From Pseudonocardiales bacterium (GTDB taxonomy: Bacteria; Actinomycetota; Actinomycetes; Mycobacteriales; Pseudonocardiaceae), in assembly GCA_019243635.1 (NCBI GenBank), contig JAFAUB010000034.1, forward strand, positions 1-64,000: a stretch of DNA of 64,000 bases. Reading direction: 5' to 3'. The notes under the pieces were generated by a model. It made no database searches. It was not told the DNA's origin and saw only the letters and a list, made by a program, of their open reading frames with translations. This document shows positions 8,046 through 17,356 of the stretch, piece after piece. The position numbers and the translations under genes were made by a program. Within the stretch, counting starts at the first letter, position 1. Each line of letters begins with the position of its first letter.

Positions 8046-9566
8046 TCAGGTGGCTCGTTGCTGGACCCCGAGCTTGGTGATCCTGGACTGGTGGTGGTCC
8101 TGCCCACCGCTCAGTCGAGTGATCCACACCAGCAGGTATCGCGTCGGCGGCCCGGCCCGCAGCGGGATCCGGGTGCTGCCCGGCCTCAGGGTGGCGGTGC
8201 CGACCAGGGTGGTGTCGTCCAGTCGCGGATTCGCGGACGTCGCGGTGCGTATCTCCAGCACGGTGCCCGGACTCGGCGATGTCACGGTCACCGAGGACGC
8301 CGCGATGGGAGCCTCGAAGCTCAGCATCACGCCGAGCCCCTTTTTGTAGACGGGGAACTGCTGGAAGTAGGAGTCGGTGGACCACCCCGTGCCCGGGTTG
8401 CCCTCCAGCAGCTTGCCGACGTCCTTCTGGTGGTCCGGGCTGCCCAGCCCGGAGGGGTCATAGACCGCCACGTGCCGGACCCCGACCGGCCCGGACAGCA
8501 CTGGTGACGGCGCTGGTGCCCTGTTGGTGGGGCCGGCGGCGACGACCAGCGGCGTGCCCCCGGTGTCGGTGAACACCGACACCACCTGGACGCCCGCGTA
8601 GCCGAGGATCAGCAGGGTGGCGGTACCCAGCACCGTCATCGACACGCCGAACTTGATCCGCCGTCGGCGCTGCGCCCGTCGCGGGTCGACCGGGTGGACC
8701 CGGCCGCCGCGCGCGTCCGCCGAGAACAGGTCGTCGTCCTCGGCCGAGGTGTTGAGCTCGAGCACCTGACGCACGGCGGCCCCCGTGCGCACGCCCCCGT
8801 TGGTGCCTGGACCGGCGATGCTGCGCAGCGCCAGAGTGGACAGCTCCACCGGCACCTCGGGCCGCAGCGTCGTGGGGCTGATCGGCAAGCCGTTATGCCC
8901 GATCGGCGCGGGCGGCAGGGTGGGTGGCCCCTCGGGCAGCGGCCAGCACCCGGTGAGCAGCAGGTACAGCATCGCACCCAGGCCGAGGATGTCATCCCGG
9001 GGCTCGGTCGTGGGGACCGGACCCGGGAAAGCGAGTCGCGCTTGCCTGTCGGGGGTCACCCGGATCCGGTCCGGATGGTCACAACCGAGGACCAGACCCG
9101 CGTTGTGGGCGGCGTCGACCGCACCAGCCAAGGGCACAAGCACGCGGGCCGCCACCGCCGGCGGCAGCGGCCCGCCGTCCAGCAGGTCGACCAGGGCACA
9201 TCCCGGCGTCCACTCGGCGACGACGACCGCGGCGCTCGGCCCGTCCGGGTCGCCTCTGCGCTCCGCTTCCAGCACGTCCAGCATCCGCACGGCGCCCGCG
9301 GTCTCCAGACGGGCAGAGCGCAACGCACGCCCGACGGCGGAGCGGACCAGCGCGACCGTCGCGGGATCCCGCGACGCGGCGATGAACAACGTGAGCGCAA
9401 CGTCACGCTCCAGCACGAGGTCACGGCCCCGCCACAGGCGGACGGCGCACCGGTCGTCGCGGCCGACCTCGGACAGTAAGCGGTAACGACCCCGCCCGAG
9501 AGCACACCCGGGAGTCGGCCACGGGGGGCGGGACCGGTGTGTCTGCGCTCCCCCCGACTCGGTCAC
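8046..9566 (-). CDS. MviN-type pseudokinase membrane protein
   Basis: 506 residues resembling the C-terminal half of M. tuberculosis MviN (Rv3910). Residues 20-285 have a kinase fold with the catalytic elements lost: VALTLF replaces the VAxK lysine strand, GCDHPDRIRV stands where HRDxKxxN belongs, and no DFG is present. One membrane helix follows at about 305-325 (VSMTVLGTATLLILGYAGV), then an outer-face beta-sandwich (VGVRHVAVYDPSG ... YLLVWITRL). In relatives this region recruits an FHA protein that regulates lipid II flipping. The MurJ flippase itself, normally fused to it or next to it, is absent. The GTG start at 9566 has AGAAGGGG upstream. The neighbouring DUF6049 gene supports the assignment. 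Confidence 0.75.
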   Translation of the reverse strand: MTESGGAQTHRSRPPWPTPGCALGRGRYRLLSEVGRDDRCAVRLWRGRDLVLERDVALTLFIAASRDPATVALVRSAVGRALRSARLETAGAVRMLDVLEAERRGDPDGPSAAVVVAEWTPGCALVDLLDGGPLPPAVAARVLVPLAGAVDAAHNAGLVLGCDHPDRIRVTPDRQARLAFPGPVPTTEPRDDILGLGAMLYLLLTGCWPLPEGPPTLPPAPIGHNGLPISPTTLRPEVPVELSTLALRSIAGPGTNGGVRTGAAVRQVLELNTSAEDDDLFSADARGGRVHPVDPRRAQRRRRIKFGVSMTVLGTATLLILGYAGVQVVSVFTDTGGTPLVVAAGPTNRAPAPSPVLSGPVGVRHVAVYDPSGLGSPDHQKDVGKLLEGNPGTGWSTDSYFQQFPVYKKGLGVMLSFEAPIAASSVTVTSPSPGTVLEIRTATSANPRLDDTTLVGTATLRPGSTRIPLRAGPPTRYLLVWITRLSGGQDHHQSRITKLGVQQRAT

Positions 9567-9645
9567 CGTGCTGTCACCCCTTCTGGGTTGTCGCCCGACA
9601 CCTGGGCTCTCAGCACCCCCGAGGTGCTACGGACCATTCTCAAGC

Positions 9646-11940
9646 CTACGGCTCCCGGGGGCCACTCGATTGATCGCCGGTTGAGCCGGCGACCGGAGCA
9701 CCACCGGCTGAGCGGGCGACCGGAGCACCACCGGCTGAGCCCGCTGCCCGGGTTCTGCGTACCCGGCGCACGATGGCGCGGGCCACCAGCAGAACCAGCG
9801 CGGCACCGGCGCCTGCGGTGAGCGCGACGGTAACCCTGCCGAACGCGGTGGAGCGCAGCTGCAGAGTGATCGGCTCGCCCAGCGGGGTGCCGCCGGGGGT
9901 GCTCAGCCGGGCATCGATGCTGAACTGCCCGGCCCGGCTCACCTTCGCCGGGATGACCAGCTGCCGGGTGCTGTGGGCCGGCACCAGCTGTAGCCCGACT
10001 CCTCCGGCGCGCAGCCCGGCGGTCTCCGACAGGCTCAGCACAACCTGCATCCCGACCGGCAGCTCGTTACTCACGGTGATCAGCAGGGGGGAGTCCGATG
10101 CCGCCAGGGTGTAGGAACCCGGTGGCTGCACGATTCGCACCGACCGGAGTAGCTCATCCAGCCGGCTGCTCTCCTGCGTGGTCACCAGCATGGCCCGGTT
10201 GGGCGCCCCGCGCCAGGCCGTGGACACGCCACGGAGCAGCCCGAGCCGCAGCGGGTCGAGCAGGGTGGCCGGCCTGAGGTTCGCGGCGGGATCCACGACG
10301 ATGGCCACCTGCAGGTCGCGCAGGACGTCGCGATCCCGCTGGATCTCCGTGGTGACCTGCGGCGGGATCTCCTCGGCGCCGTCCTGTGGCGGGTATCTCA
10401 CCGCCACGCCGGTACCGGCGGGACGGGTGGTGGCCAGCGCCGGCAGCTCACCGGCGGTGACGAAACCGGCCTCCAGCAGCTGCCGGGCAGTGCTCAGCAG
10501 CGCGGTGGCCTCCGTGGCGGGAGCCTGCCAGCGGCGCGGCGGGACCAACAGAACGGGCTGGCCGCGAGCAGCGCGATACACCAGCGCGCCGAGCCCGTCC
10601 TGCACGGACAGCGGGCTCGCGTCGCCCTCCAGCACGCCGGTCAGCAACGGGTCGACGAGCAGACCGACGGGGGCGGCGGCATGGCCGCCCGGTGTGGCGG
10701 CGCCGGGGTTGGCGGTACCTGAGGAGCTACCGACCAGGCTGATGACATCGCTGCTGGCGGGCGGCGCCGCGGCGACGCCGCGGGGGTCGAGCAGCACGGC
10801 GTGTGTCTGGAGCGCGGTGAGGTCGGCCAGCGTGCGCTCGTCGAGCATCTCGCCGTCCGGCCAGCTCACCCCGGTCAGCGGCTGCACCCCCAGGAGGTCG
10901 CTCACCAGGCGCGCGCCGGTGCTGGTGGCCAGGGCCTCCAGATCCGTGAGCCCGGCCCGGGACAGCGCCACCAGGTCGGCGTCGGCATAGGGCAGCGGCA
11001 GCACGCAGCGACCTTGGACAGCGGCGCGCAGCCGATCAAGCCAGCTCCGCGCATCCCGCGCGCCGGTGCCCTCGCTGATCCCGCCAGGGCCCGAGACCTG
11101 GTAGCCGTGGCTCATCCCGTCGAGGGTCTCCAGCAGCAGCGGGTCCACCGCGACGCACACGGCCGCGCCCAGCGGTGACCCCTGCGGCACCACCTGTTCG
11201 AGCGCACCGAGCAGGCCGTCCAGCCGCCCACCGGGAGCGACGTCGGCGGCCAGCGGGTCCGTTCCGGCACGGTCGCTGTGAACGAGAAGCGGCTCGCTGG
11301 GGCCGGTCGGTAGCCGGTCGGGCACTGCGGCCAGCGGCCACAGCACGGTCAGCGGTGCCGGTCGGGTGGGTCGGCGCAGCACCGGCCCGAGCGGCCCGCC
11401 GGGGGTGGCAGGGGGGATCCCGAGCACCGGCAACAGCAGCGGGACCGACGCCAGCCGCGCGATGCCGCCGGCCTCCAGCGTGCCGTCGAGGATGACCAGC
11501 ACCGGGTACACACCCGGTTCGTTGATCTGCAATGACGTCGCCGCTGCCCCGCGTAGGGGCACCTCCAGCTGGAACGGCCTGCGCTGGCCGGCGGCGAGGT
11601 CGCCCGGCAGCGGCTGGAACCGGGTGGTGTGGGGCGCTTCGACGAGTCCTTGGAGGGCCCGGGCGGCGTCCTCGGCCGAGCTCACCGGCTCGTCGCGCTG
11701 CAACCGGACCCCGAGTGTGGTGATCGGCCGGTCACCGACGTTGACGACTTGGCCGTTCACCCGAAGCACCGGCGCGCCGGCGACGGTGACCACCCGAGGG
11801 GAGAGATCCGACAGCTCCAGCCGAGCCGGCCCGTTCGGCCGCTGTGGCTGCGCGGACTGTCCCGCAGCGAGGCCGGGCATCAGCATCACCAGCATCGATA
11901 CCAGGGCGGCCGTGGCGGCGCGGCGGAGGCTGAGTCTCAC
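9646..11940 (-). CDS. DUF6049-family secreted membrane-anchored protein (Rv3909-like)
   Basis: 764 residues from the GTG at 11940, chosen because it opens a signal peptide (RLSLRRAATAALVSMLVMLMPGLAAG) and lies 25 bases after the Nudix stop. The large extracytoplasmic region has beta-sandwich features. A single membrane helix follows near residues 700-725 (VTVALTAGAGAALVLLVARAIV), then a basic, glycine-alanine-rich cytoplasmic tail. The order Nudix, DUF6049, pseudokinase is the conserved actinobacterial order around murJ, so a cell-envelope role is likely, but the biochemical function is unknown. The last codons of the tail are written by a 27-bp-period DNA repeat (9677-9757), and the C-terminal repetition AGSAGGAPVARSAGGAPVAGS follows from it. 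Confidence 0.8.
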   Translation of the reverse strand: MRLSLRRAATAALVSMLVMLMPGLAAGQSAQPQRPNGPARLELSDLSPRVVTVAGAPVLRVNGQVVNVGDRPITTLGVRLQRDEPVSSAEDAARALQGLVEAPHTTRFQPLPGDLAAGQRRPFQLEVPLRGAAATSLQINEPGVYPVLVILDGTLEAGGIARLASVPLLLPVLGIPPATPGGPLGPVLRRPTRPAPLTVLWPLAAVPDRLPTGPSEPLLVHSDRAGTDPLAADVAPGGRLDGLLGALEQVVPQGSPLGAAVCVAVDPLLLETLDGMSHGYQVSGPGGISEGTGARDARSWLDRLRAAVQGRCVLPLPYADADLVALSRAGLTDLEALATSTGARLVSDLLGVQPLTGVSWPDGEMLDERTLADLTALQTHAVLLDPRGVAAAPPASSDVISLVGSSSGTANPGAATPGGHAAAPVGLLVDPLLTGVLEGDASPLSVQDGLGALVYRAARGQPVLLVPPRRWQAPATEATALLSTARQLLEAGFVTAGELPALATTRPAGTGVAVRYPPQDGAEEIPPQVTTEIQRDRDVLRDLQVAIVVDPAANLRPATLLDPLRLGLLRGVSTAWRGAPNRAMLVTTQESSRLDELLRSVRIVQPPGSYTLAASDSPLLITVSNELPVGMQVVLSLSETAGLRAGGVGLQLVPAHSTRQLVIPAKVSRAGQFSIDARLSTPGGTPLGEPITLQLRSTAFGRVTVALTAGAGAALVLLVARAIVRRVRRTRAAGSAGGAPVARSAGGAPVAGSTGDQSSGPREP
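9677..9757. repeat. 27-bp-period repeat, three units
   Basis: Units start at 9677, 9704 and 9731. Each begins CCGGYTGAGC and continues with CGACCGGAGCACCA in the first two units; the third is degenerate. It lies inside the 3' end of the DUF6049 gene, in frame, and belongs to the same family as the GCCGGC-TNA-GCCGGC repeats elsewhere in the window. Confidence 0.85.
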
Positions 11941-11965
11941 TCGGCGGCCCTGCGCGCGGGGTTCT

Positions 11966-12472
11966 TCAAGCCGAGTCCGCGAGCATCGTGGCGGCGCGCT
12001 GAACCAGGCGGCGCTCGTCGGCGTAGGCCAACCGCCCCGGCAGGTCGGCCAGCGGCACCCAGGCCACCTCGGTGACCTCGACGTCGGCATCGGACAGCTC
12101 CCCACCCACCGCACGCAGCAGGAAGTGGTGCACCGTCTTGTGCACTCGGCGATCCTCGGCGACGAACCAGTAGTCGATGCTGCCCAGCGCGGCCACCACC
12201 GCGCTATCGATCCCGGTCTCCTCGGCCACCTCACGCACGGCCGCCTGCTCCACGGTCTCGCCATGCTCGACGTGACCTTTGGGTAGCGACCACAGCAGCC
12301 GGCCGCGCCGATCCAGCCGGCCGATCACGGCAGCCTGTCCCGTCTCAGTGTCCACCACCAGTCCGCCCGCTGAGGTCTCCGCCACCGTGCGCATCCGACC
12401 TTTGTCACTGCCCTGGCTCGGTGTCCTGCGCGCGCCTTTACCACGGCCGGACCTGCTGGAGCGCGGGGGCAT
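11966..12472 (-). CDS. Nudix hydrolase (MutT4-like, Rv3908 position)
   Basis: 168 residues from the ATG at 12472; an in-frame ATG at 12538 would add 22 residues of low complexity. The Nudix box is complete: [23 protein letters not shown] (G-x5-E-x7-REUxEE). Such enzymes hydrolyse nucleoside diphosphate derivatives, using Mg held by the box glutamates. A basic N-terminal tail ([13 protein letters not shown]) precedes the domain, as in mycobacterial MutT4. It is divergent from pcnA and upstream of the DUF6049 gene, the same order as in M. tuberculosis. The substrate cannot be read from sequence. Confidence 0.88.
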   Translation of the reverse strand: MPPRSSRSGRGKGARRTPSQGSDKGRMRTVAETSAGGLVVDTETGQAAVIGRLDRRGRLLWSLPKGHVEHGETVEQAAVREVAEETGIDSAVVAALGSIDYWFVAEDRRVHKTVHHFLLRAVGGELSDADVEVTEVAWVPLADLPGRLAYADERRLVQRAATMLADSA

Positions 12473-12567
12473 GGTGTCGATGGTATCGGCGCATGTCGGC
12501 GACCGAGGCGTTACGCTCGCTTGCTGTGTCGTCTCCACCTTCCGCGCTGGGCAGTCGGGTACCGGCT

Positions 12568-14019
12568 GTGAGCTGCGCGCGGCATAATGCCACAGCGCGG
12601 CAGAATGCCGCTGTGGAGCTGCTCCGGGTCGCGCCGCTGGCCGACGAGCTGGCCGCCCGGTTCACCGCAGCCGGTCATTCGCTGTACCTGGTGGGCGGCA
12701 GTGTGCGCGACGCGCTACTCGGCAGGCTGGGCAACGACCTGGACTTCACCACCGACGCGCGCCCGGACGCCATCACGGCGATCCTGGCGGGCTGGGCGGA
12801 TGCTGTGTGGGACACCGGGATCGCCTTCGGCACCGTCGGCGCGACGCGGGCCGGTGTTCAGTGCGAGATCACCACCTACCGGGCTGACCGCTACGACCGG
12901 GTGTCCCGTAACCCCGACGTCGTCTTCGGTGACACCGTGCAGGGCGACCTGGCCCGGCGTGACTTCACCGTGAACGCGATGGCCGTCCGGTTGCCGCTGC
13001 GGGACGCGGGTGCCGGCCGGTTCGTCGACCCCTACGGCGGGATGGCCGCGCTGGCTCGCCGTGAGCTGGACACCCCCGCGACCCCGGAGCAGTCCTTCGC
13101 CGACGACCCGCTGCGGATGCTGCGCGCGGCCCGGTTCGTCTCCCAGCTCGGCTTCACCCTCGCCCCTCGGGTCCGCGCGGCGCTGGGCGCGATGGCGGGC
13201 GAGATCAGGCGGATCACCGTCGAGCGGGTGGCCGCGGAGCTGTCCAAGCTGCTCCTGGGGGCCGACCCCCGAGCCGGTGTCGAGCTGATGGTGGACACCG
13301 GGCTAGCCGAGTACGTGCTGCCCGAGGTGCCCGCGATGCGTCTGGAGATCGACGAGCACCACCAGCACAAAGACGTCTACACGCATTCGCTGACGGTGCT
13401 CGACCAGGCGATCGCGCTGGAGGACGACGAGCCCGACCTGGTGCTGCGGCTGGCCGCGTTGCTGCACGACATCGGCAAGCCGGCCACCCGGGTGCTCGAG
13501 CCCGATGGCGGGGTGAGCTTCCACCATCACGAGGTCGTCGGCGCCAAGCTGGTCCGCAAGCGGCTGCGCGCCCTGCGGTATCCCACCCACGTCGTCGATG
13601 ACGTCGCCCAGCTGGTGTTCCTGCACCTGCGTTTCCACGGTTACGGCGGCGGCGAGTGGACCGACTCGGCGGTGCGCCGCTACGTCACCGACGCCGGAGA
13701 CCTGTTGCCCCGGCTGCACAAGCTCGTCCGGGCCGACTGCACCACCCGCAACCGCCGCAAGGCGACGGCGCTGCAGCGCACCTACGACGACCTGGAACGG
13801 CGCATCGAGCGGATCCGTGCCGAGGAGGACCTCGCGGCGGTACGCCCGGACCTGGACGGTAACGCGATCATGGAGCTGCTCGGGTTGCCGCCGGGTCCGC
13901 TGGTCGGCCAAGCGTGGCGGCACCTCAAGGAGGTGCGTCTGAACCGGGGTCCGCTGTCCCGCGACGAGGCCGAGGCCGAGCTGCGCCGGTGGGCGGAAGA
14001 GAAACTTCCGCGTGAGTGA
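12568..14019 (+). CDS. pcnA: CCA tRNA nucleotidyltransferase
   Basis: Adds or repairs the 3' CCA end of tRNAs. The head domain shows [14 protein letters not shown] and [10 protein letters not shown], with the two metal-binding aspartates of class II nucleotidyltransferases; an HD domain follows ([11 protein letters not shown]) with a second histidine pair in [11 protein letters not shown]. About 483 residues from the GTG at 12568. The frame is open upstream to 12421, but that would overlap the divergent Nudix gene; a GTG at 12613 is also possible. The stop overlaps the start of idi by four bases (GTGA), so the two are translationally coupled. Confidence 0.9.
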   Translation: MSCARHNATARQNAAVELLRVAPLADELAARFTAAGHSLYLVGGSVRDALLGRLGNDLDFTTDARPDAITAILAGWADAVWDTGIAFGTVGATRAGVQCEITTYRADRYDRVSRNPDVVFGDTVQGDLARRDFTVNAMAVRLPLRDAGAGRFVDPYGGMAALARRELDTPATPEQSFADDPLRMLRAARFVSQLGFTLAPRVRAALGAMAGEIRRITVERVAAELSKLLLGADPRAGVELMVDTGLAEYVLPEVPAMRLEIDEHHQHKDVYTHSLTVLDQAIALEDDEPDLVLRLAALLHDIGKPATRVLEPDGGVSFHHHEVVGAKLVRKRLRALRYPTHVVDDVAQLVFLHLRFHGYGGGEWTDSAVRRYVTDAGDLLPRLHKLVRADCTTRNRRKATALQRTYDDLERRIERIRAEEDLAAVRPDLDGNAIMELLGLPPGPLVGQAWRHLKEVRLNRGPLSRDEAEAELRRWAEEKLPRE

Positions 14020-14657
14020 GTAACAGTGTCATGGCACTCAATCCCGCTCACGACCAGCTGGTCGTCCTGCTGGACGATCAGCGCCGGCCGATCGGACAGC
14101 TGCCGAAGTCGCAGGTTCATCATGCGCAGACGCCCCTGCACCGGGGGTTCTCCTGTTATGTCTTCGACGGGTCCGGGCGGGTGTTGATGACCCGCCGCGC
14201 CATCAGTAAGCAGACCTGGCCGGGGGTGTGGACCAACACCTGCTGCGGGCACCCGTTGCCTGGTGAGGGATACGCCCAGGCGGCGGCTCGGCGGTTGGCC
14301 GACGAGCTGGGGTTGCGGCTGACCCGCTCGGCGGTGGCGCTGCCTGACTTCAGCTACCGGGCGGTGGCCCCCGACGGTGTGGTGGAGAACGAGTTCTGCC
14401 CGGTCTTGGTGGCCACCGCCGACGGCATCCCCACCCCCGACCCCACCGAAGTCCTAGAACACCACTGGTCCCCCTGGCCCCACATCATCACCCTGGCCAC
14501 AACCACTCCCTGGGTGATCAGTCCCTGGTCAGCCCTCCAGATCCCGCTCCTCGCCGCCGTCCTCCCCCGACATGGAGACATCGCGGGGTGGAAGGGAGCT
14601 GCTTTACCCCGAGATGTCTCCATGTCGGGGGAGGGGCGCCTGGAGGGGGGCGGCTAG
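14016..14657 (+). CDS. idi: isopentenyl-diphosphate delta-isomerase, type I
   Basis: Interconverts isopentenyl and dimethylallyl diphosphate, feeding isoprenoid synthesis, including the hopanoid genes at 54.8-63.6 kb. Nudix-fold enzyme with the catalytic cysteine in NTCCGHP, metal histidines in QVHHAQTPLHRGF, and the catalytic glutamate region VENEFCPV. It starts at the GTG at 14016 overlapping the pcnA stop, with GAAGAGAAA upstream; the ATG at 14031 is an alternative. The family normally ends near residue 180; the last 30 residues (PRHGDIAG...) are written by the inverted repeat at 14561-14634, so the C-terminus has been extended by repeat DNA. It overlaps the convergent MFS gene by 54 bases. 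Confidence 0.9.
   Translation: MSNSVMALNPAHDQLVVLLDDQRRPIGQLPKSQVHHAQTPLHRGFSCYVFDGSGRVLMTRRAISKQTWPGVWTNTCCGHPLPGEGYAQAAARRLADELGLRLTRSAVALPDFSYRAVAPDGVVENEFCPVLVATADGIPTPDPTEVLEHHWSPWPHIITLATTTPWVISPWSALQIPLLAAVLPRHGDIAGWKGAALPRDVSMSGEGRLEGGG
14561..14634. terminator. inverted pair of GGAGAC-loop hairpins between idi and MFS gene
   Basis: The left arm (14561-14589) and right arm (14606-14634) are complementary over about 29 bases with one mismatch. Each arm is itself a small hairpin with stem CCCCGACAT-like sequence and loop GGAGAC (GTCTCC on the right arm). It sits at the convergent junction of two genes, like its relatives at 34.2 and 40.5 kb, so bidirectional termination is the likely role. 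There is no U-tract. Both genes read into it and end with the peptide PRHGDI. Confidence 0.7.
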
Positions 14658-15995
14658 GAGGTAGAGGGCGGCGGAGAGGAGGAGGAGGTGGGGGGCTCGG
14701 CCGGTGGGGGGGATGATGGTGGCGGTGAGGGCGACGGACAGGACGTAGGTGGTGTTGAAGACGGTGTCGTAGAGGGCGAAGACCCGACCGCGGGTGTCGT
14801 CCGCGACGTCGGCCTGCACCGTGGCGTCCAGGCTCAGCTTCACCACCTGACCGGCGGTGGACAGCACGAACGCGGCGGCCAGCATCGTCGACATGAGCAT
14901 CGGCAGGCCGAGCGTGATGATCGCTGCTCCGGCGGTGAGCAGGGCCCCTCGCACGGTGTGTCGCCGGCCGAAGCGGGTCACCAGCAGCGGGGTGAGCACC
15001 GCCGCGAGCAGCAGTCCGGCCGCCCCGACGGCGAGCAGTTCGCAGACTCCGCTCAGCCCGGCCCGCAGCAGCCCGTGGGAGGTGAAGGAGTTGCGGTAGC
15101 ACAGCAGCGCCACCAGGGTCACGATGCCGAACGACAGCCGGTGCGCGACGAGCGCCACCAGGCCCGCGGCGACGCTGGGCACCCGGCCCACTGCGGCCAG
15201 ACCGTCGCGCAGCCCACTTGCCACCGCGCGGGTTGCCCGTTCGGTGGTGCGGTTGGGCTCGGTGGTGCAGTCGGGCTCGCCCAGGGAGTTCGGACCCAGG
15301 GAGTTCGGACCCAGGGAGCTCGGACCCAGGGAGCTCGGACCCAGCTGGCCGCGACGAAAGCCGGTCGCGATCGCCGCGGCGACCAGCGACCCCAGCACGG
15401 CGGTGCTCGTCATCCAGGCCGAGCCGGTGTTGCCAGGCCCGATCAGGGCGCGCAGCCCGATCGCGCACATCCCGCCCAGGACGGTCATCGCCGAGCCGAC
15501 GGTGGTGGCCAGCGCGTTGGCCCGCACCAGCCGGCCTGGGGGTGCGACGTGCGGCAGACCCGCGGACATCCCCGCTACCACGAACCGGCTCAACCCGGTC
15601 ACCAGCAGCGCGCCGAGATACAGCGGCGCCCCCGCCACCCCCACCCCGACCGCCAGCGCCACCAGCACGATCGGGACGACCCGCATCAGGTTCGCCATGA
15701 CCAGGATCCGGCGGCGGTCCCAGCGGTCCAGCAGTGCCCCGGCGAATGGTCCCACCAGCGAGTACGGCAGCAGAAGCACAGCGAGCCCGGCCGCGACCGC
15801 CATCGGGGCGGCTTGGCGCTCCGGGTTGAACAGCACGGCGCCGCCCAGCCCGGCCTGGAACACCCCGTCGCCCCATTGCGTGGCGAAGCGGGAGGCCAGC
15901 AGCCGGCCGAACCCCCTGGTGCCCAGCAGCCGCCGTACCCTGAGCCGACCGGTCACACCGGGGGGAGTAACAATCCGCGACAGGGTCACGACCAT
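14604..15995 (-). CDS. MFS-family transporter (Rv0037c-like)
   Basis: 463 residues with about 12 membrane helices and the family's loop DRWDRRRILVMANLMR after helix 2 and RFGRRHTVRG after the central loop, typical of drug-efflux major facilitator proteins. The substrate is unknown. The neighbour YqgE keeps the Rv0037c-Rv0038 pairing. The central cytoplasmic loop carries a four-fold five-residue repeat (LGPSS, LGPSS, LGPNS, LGPNS) written by a 15-bp DNA repeat. The C-terminus (PLPRHGDISG) is written by the hairpin repeat shared with idi. It is divergent from yqgE, with 41 bases between starts. Confidence 0.82.
   Translation of the reverse strand: MVVTLSRIVTPPGVTGRLRVRRLLGTRGFGRLLASRFATQWGDGVFQAGLGGAVLFNPERQAAPMAVAAGLAVLLLPYSLVGPFAGALLDRWDRRRILVMANLMRVVPIVLVALAVGVGVAGAPLYLGALLVTGLSRFVVAGMSAGLPHVAPPGRLVRANALATTVGSAMTVLGGMCAIGLRALIGPGNTGSAWMTSTAVLGSLVAAAIATGFRRGQLGPSSLGPSSLGPNSLGPNSLGEPDCTTEPNRTTERATRAVASGLRDGLAAVGRVPSVAAGLVALVAHRLSFGIVTLVALLCYRNSFTSHGLLRAGLSGVCELLAVGAAGLLLAAVLTPLLVTRFGRRHTVRGALLTAGAAIITLGLPMLMSTMLAAAFVLSTAGQVVKLSLDATVQADVADDTRGRVFALYDTVFNTTYVLSVALTATIIPPTGRAPHLLLLSAALYLLAAPLQAPLPRHGDISG
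15281..15340. repeat. 15-bp tandem repeat, four units
   Basis: Four exact-length copies of CCAGGGAGYTCGGAC starting at 15281, 15296, 15311 and 15326, differing only by T/C at one position. They lie in frame in the central loop of the MFS transporter gene. Confidence 0.9.
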
Positions 15996-16036
15996 GCAGG
16001 CTAGCGGTGTCGGGCGGCTTATAGTGGTTTTTGAGC

Positions 16037-16648
16037 ATGCGAGACGATGGCACAGTGCATGAGAAGGTGGGCGAAGAAAAGACAGTGAACGTGGTGGAAC
16101 CGGGATCTGCGCTGGTTGCCGCCCCGGGCTTGCAGGATCCCAACTTTCGTCGCACCGTCGTGTTGATCATCGACCACGGGACCCTGGGCTCGCTCGGTGT
16201 CGTGCTCAACCGGCCCAGCGATGTGGCGGTGCGCGACGTGCTGCCGATGTGGGGACCGCACGCCACGGCGCCGAGGGCCCTCTACGTCGGCGGGCCGGTG
16301 CAGCAACGCGCGGCGCTGTGTGTGGCCGCGCTGCCCGCCGGGGTGGACGCCGAGCGCACCGAGGGCATGATCAAAGTGCGCGGACCGCTGGCCCTGGTCG
16401 ACCTGGATGCCGATCCGGACCTGATGGCACCGCACCTGCGCGGGCTGCGGGTGTTCGCCGGGTACGCCGGTTGGCGTCAGGGCCAGCTGGTCGGTGAGAT
16501 CGACCGCGGGGACTGGCTGGTGGTGCCCGCATTGCCCGACGACGTGCTGGCTCCGCCCGATACCGACCTGTGGGGGCGGATCCTGCGCCGCCAGGGCATG
16601 CCGCTGGCGTTGCTGGCCACCTACCCCCTCGACCCCGTGCTGAACTGA
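16037..16648 (+). CDS. YqgE/AlgH family protein (UPF0301)
   Basis: About 203 residues containing the family's hallmark stretches LVAAPGLQDPNFRRTVVLIIDH, GSLGVVLNRP, YVGGPVQ and FAGYAGWRQGQL. Conserved across bacteria, biochemical role unsettled; it corresponds to Rv0038. A strong -10 hexamer, TATAGT at 16020-16025, lies 11 bases before the ATG at 16037, so the mRNA leader would be only about five bases; a TTG at 16031 is the alternative start. Its 3' end overlaps a small convergent gene by 28 bases. Confidence 0.85.
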   Translation: MRDDGTVHEKVGEEKTVNVVEPGSALVAAPGLQDPNFRRTVVLIIDHGTLGSLGVVLNRPSDVAVRDVLPMWGPHATAPRALYVGGPVQQRAALCVAALPAGVDAERTEGMIKVRGPLALVDLDADPDLMAPHLRGLRVFAGYAGWRQGQLVGEIDRGDWLVVPALPDDVLAPPDTDLWGRILRRQGMPLALLATYPLDPVLN

Positions 16649-16896
16649 TGGCGCGCTCGGGTGCTCACGCCGGTCGGGGACCAGGTGGCGCTGGCCGGGC
16701 GCCTCGTTCTGCGGTGGTGCTCACAGGCCGGGCATATCTGGTCGCGATCCTGCGGGTACCCGGGCAGGCTCACCCGGTCGTAGGGCAGCGGTCGTGGCGT
16801 GAACCTCGCCCCGCATGCCGCGGCTACCGCGCCGTCGGGACCCACCACCCCGTGGTGGGTGTCCCGGTCACCCATGGACCGCAGGAACCAGGTCAC
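16621..16896 (-). CDS. small cysteine-motif protein, third gene of a three-gene unit
   Basis: 91 residues from the GTG at 16896, preceded by GGAGGG at the right distance; an ATG at 16875 is the alternative. It contains MGDRDTHHGVV, AACGARFTPRPL and QICPACEHH, so three cysteines in a C...CPxC pattern suggest metal binding. I recall similar short proteins beside XRE/DUF397 genes in other actinobacteria. Function unknown. It follows two other small minus-strand genes and runs 28 bases into yqgE, with no room for a terminator. Confidence 0.6.
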   Translation of the reverse strand: MTWFLRSMGDRDTHHGVVGPDGAVAAACGARFTPRPLPYDRVSLPGYPQDRDQICPACEHHRRTRRPASATWSPTGVSTRARHQFSTGSRG

Positions 16897-16916
16897 CGGG
16901 TGCCCTCCAGGATCGC

Positions 16917-17138
16917 CTAGGTCACCGCAGCCTCGGTCACCTCCACCAGATCATACCGGGCGCGCAGCTGCGCCCAGGTGGCGTGGTGGTGGCCCCCGCC
17001 GGTGGTGTAGCGGCCGTCCGGGCCGGGCCGCCAGGTGCGCATCAGGTCATCACGGACGGTGGGCTGGTCGGTGGGCGCGGGCGCGGTGCCGAGCCCGGCG
17101 ACCAGCCACACCCGAGCGGTGACGGCCACCCCGCTCAC
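16917..17138 (-). CDS. small hypothetical protein, second gene of the unit
   Basis: 73 residues from the GTG at 17138, which overlaps the stop of the preceding gene as GTGA, indicating coupled translation. The N-terminus is hydrophobic (VTARVWLVAGLGTA) and the middle is polar (MRTWRPGPDGRYTTGGGHHHATWAQLRARYDLVEV). No family is recognised. Confidence 0.5.
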   Translation of the reverse strand: MSGVAVTARVWLVAGLGTAPAPTDQPTVRDDLMRTWRPGPDGRYTTGGGHHHATWAQLRARYDLVEVTEAAVT

Positions 17139-17356
17139 CCGAGCCACTCGATCAACGCGTCCCGGATCACCCACGCGGCGTCCTCGTCGAGGATGATGAC
17201 GCACTCCCCGGTGACGTGCGGGTCGAAGATGATCTCCTCGCCCTGTCTCTCCATCACCAGGTTCGCGAAACCCCTCGGGCCTCGGTGCACCGCGCAGGTG
17301 ACGCCGATCGCCCTGCGGTTCGCGGGGCGCGCCCGCAAGGTCGCGCCATCAGCCAT
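17135..17356 (-). CDS. small hypothetical protein, first gene of the unit
   Basis: 73 residues from the ATG at 17356, with GAGGGGG upstream. It has two cysteines (TCAVH and GECVI) and an acidic C-terminal half (ILDEDAAWVIRDALIEWLG). No known domain is recognised. It starts the three-gene minus-strand unit that is divergent from the XRE regulator at 17744. Confidence 0.55.
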   Translation of the reverse strand: MADGATLRARPANRRAIGVTCAVHRGPRGFANLVMERQGEEIIFDPHVTGECVIILDEDAAWVIRDALIEWLG

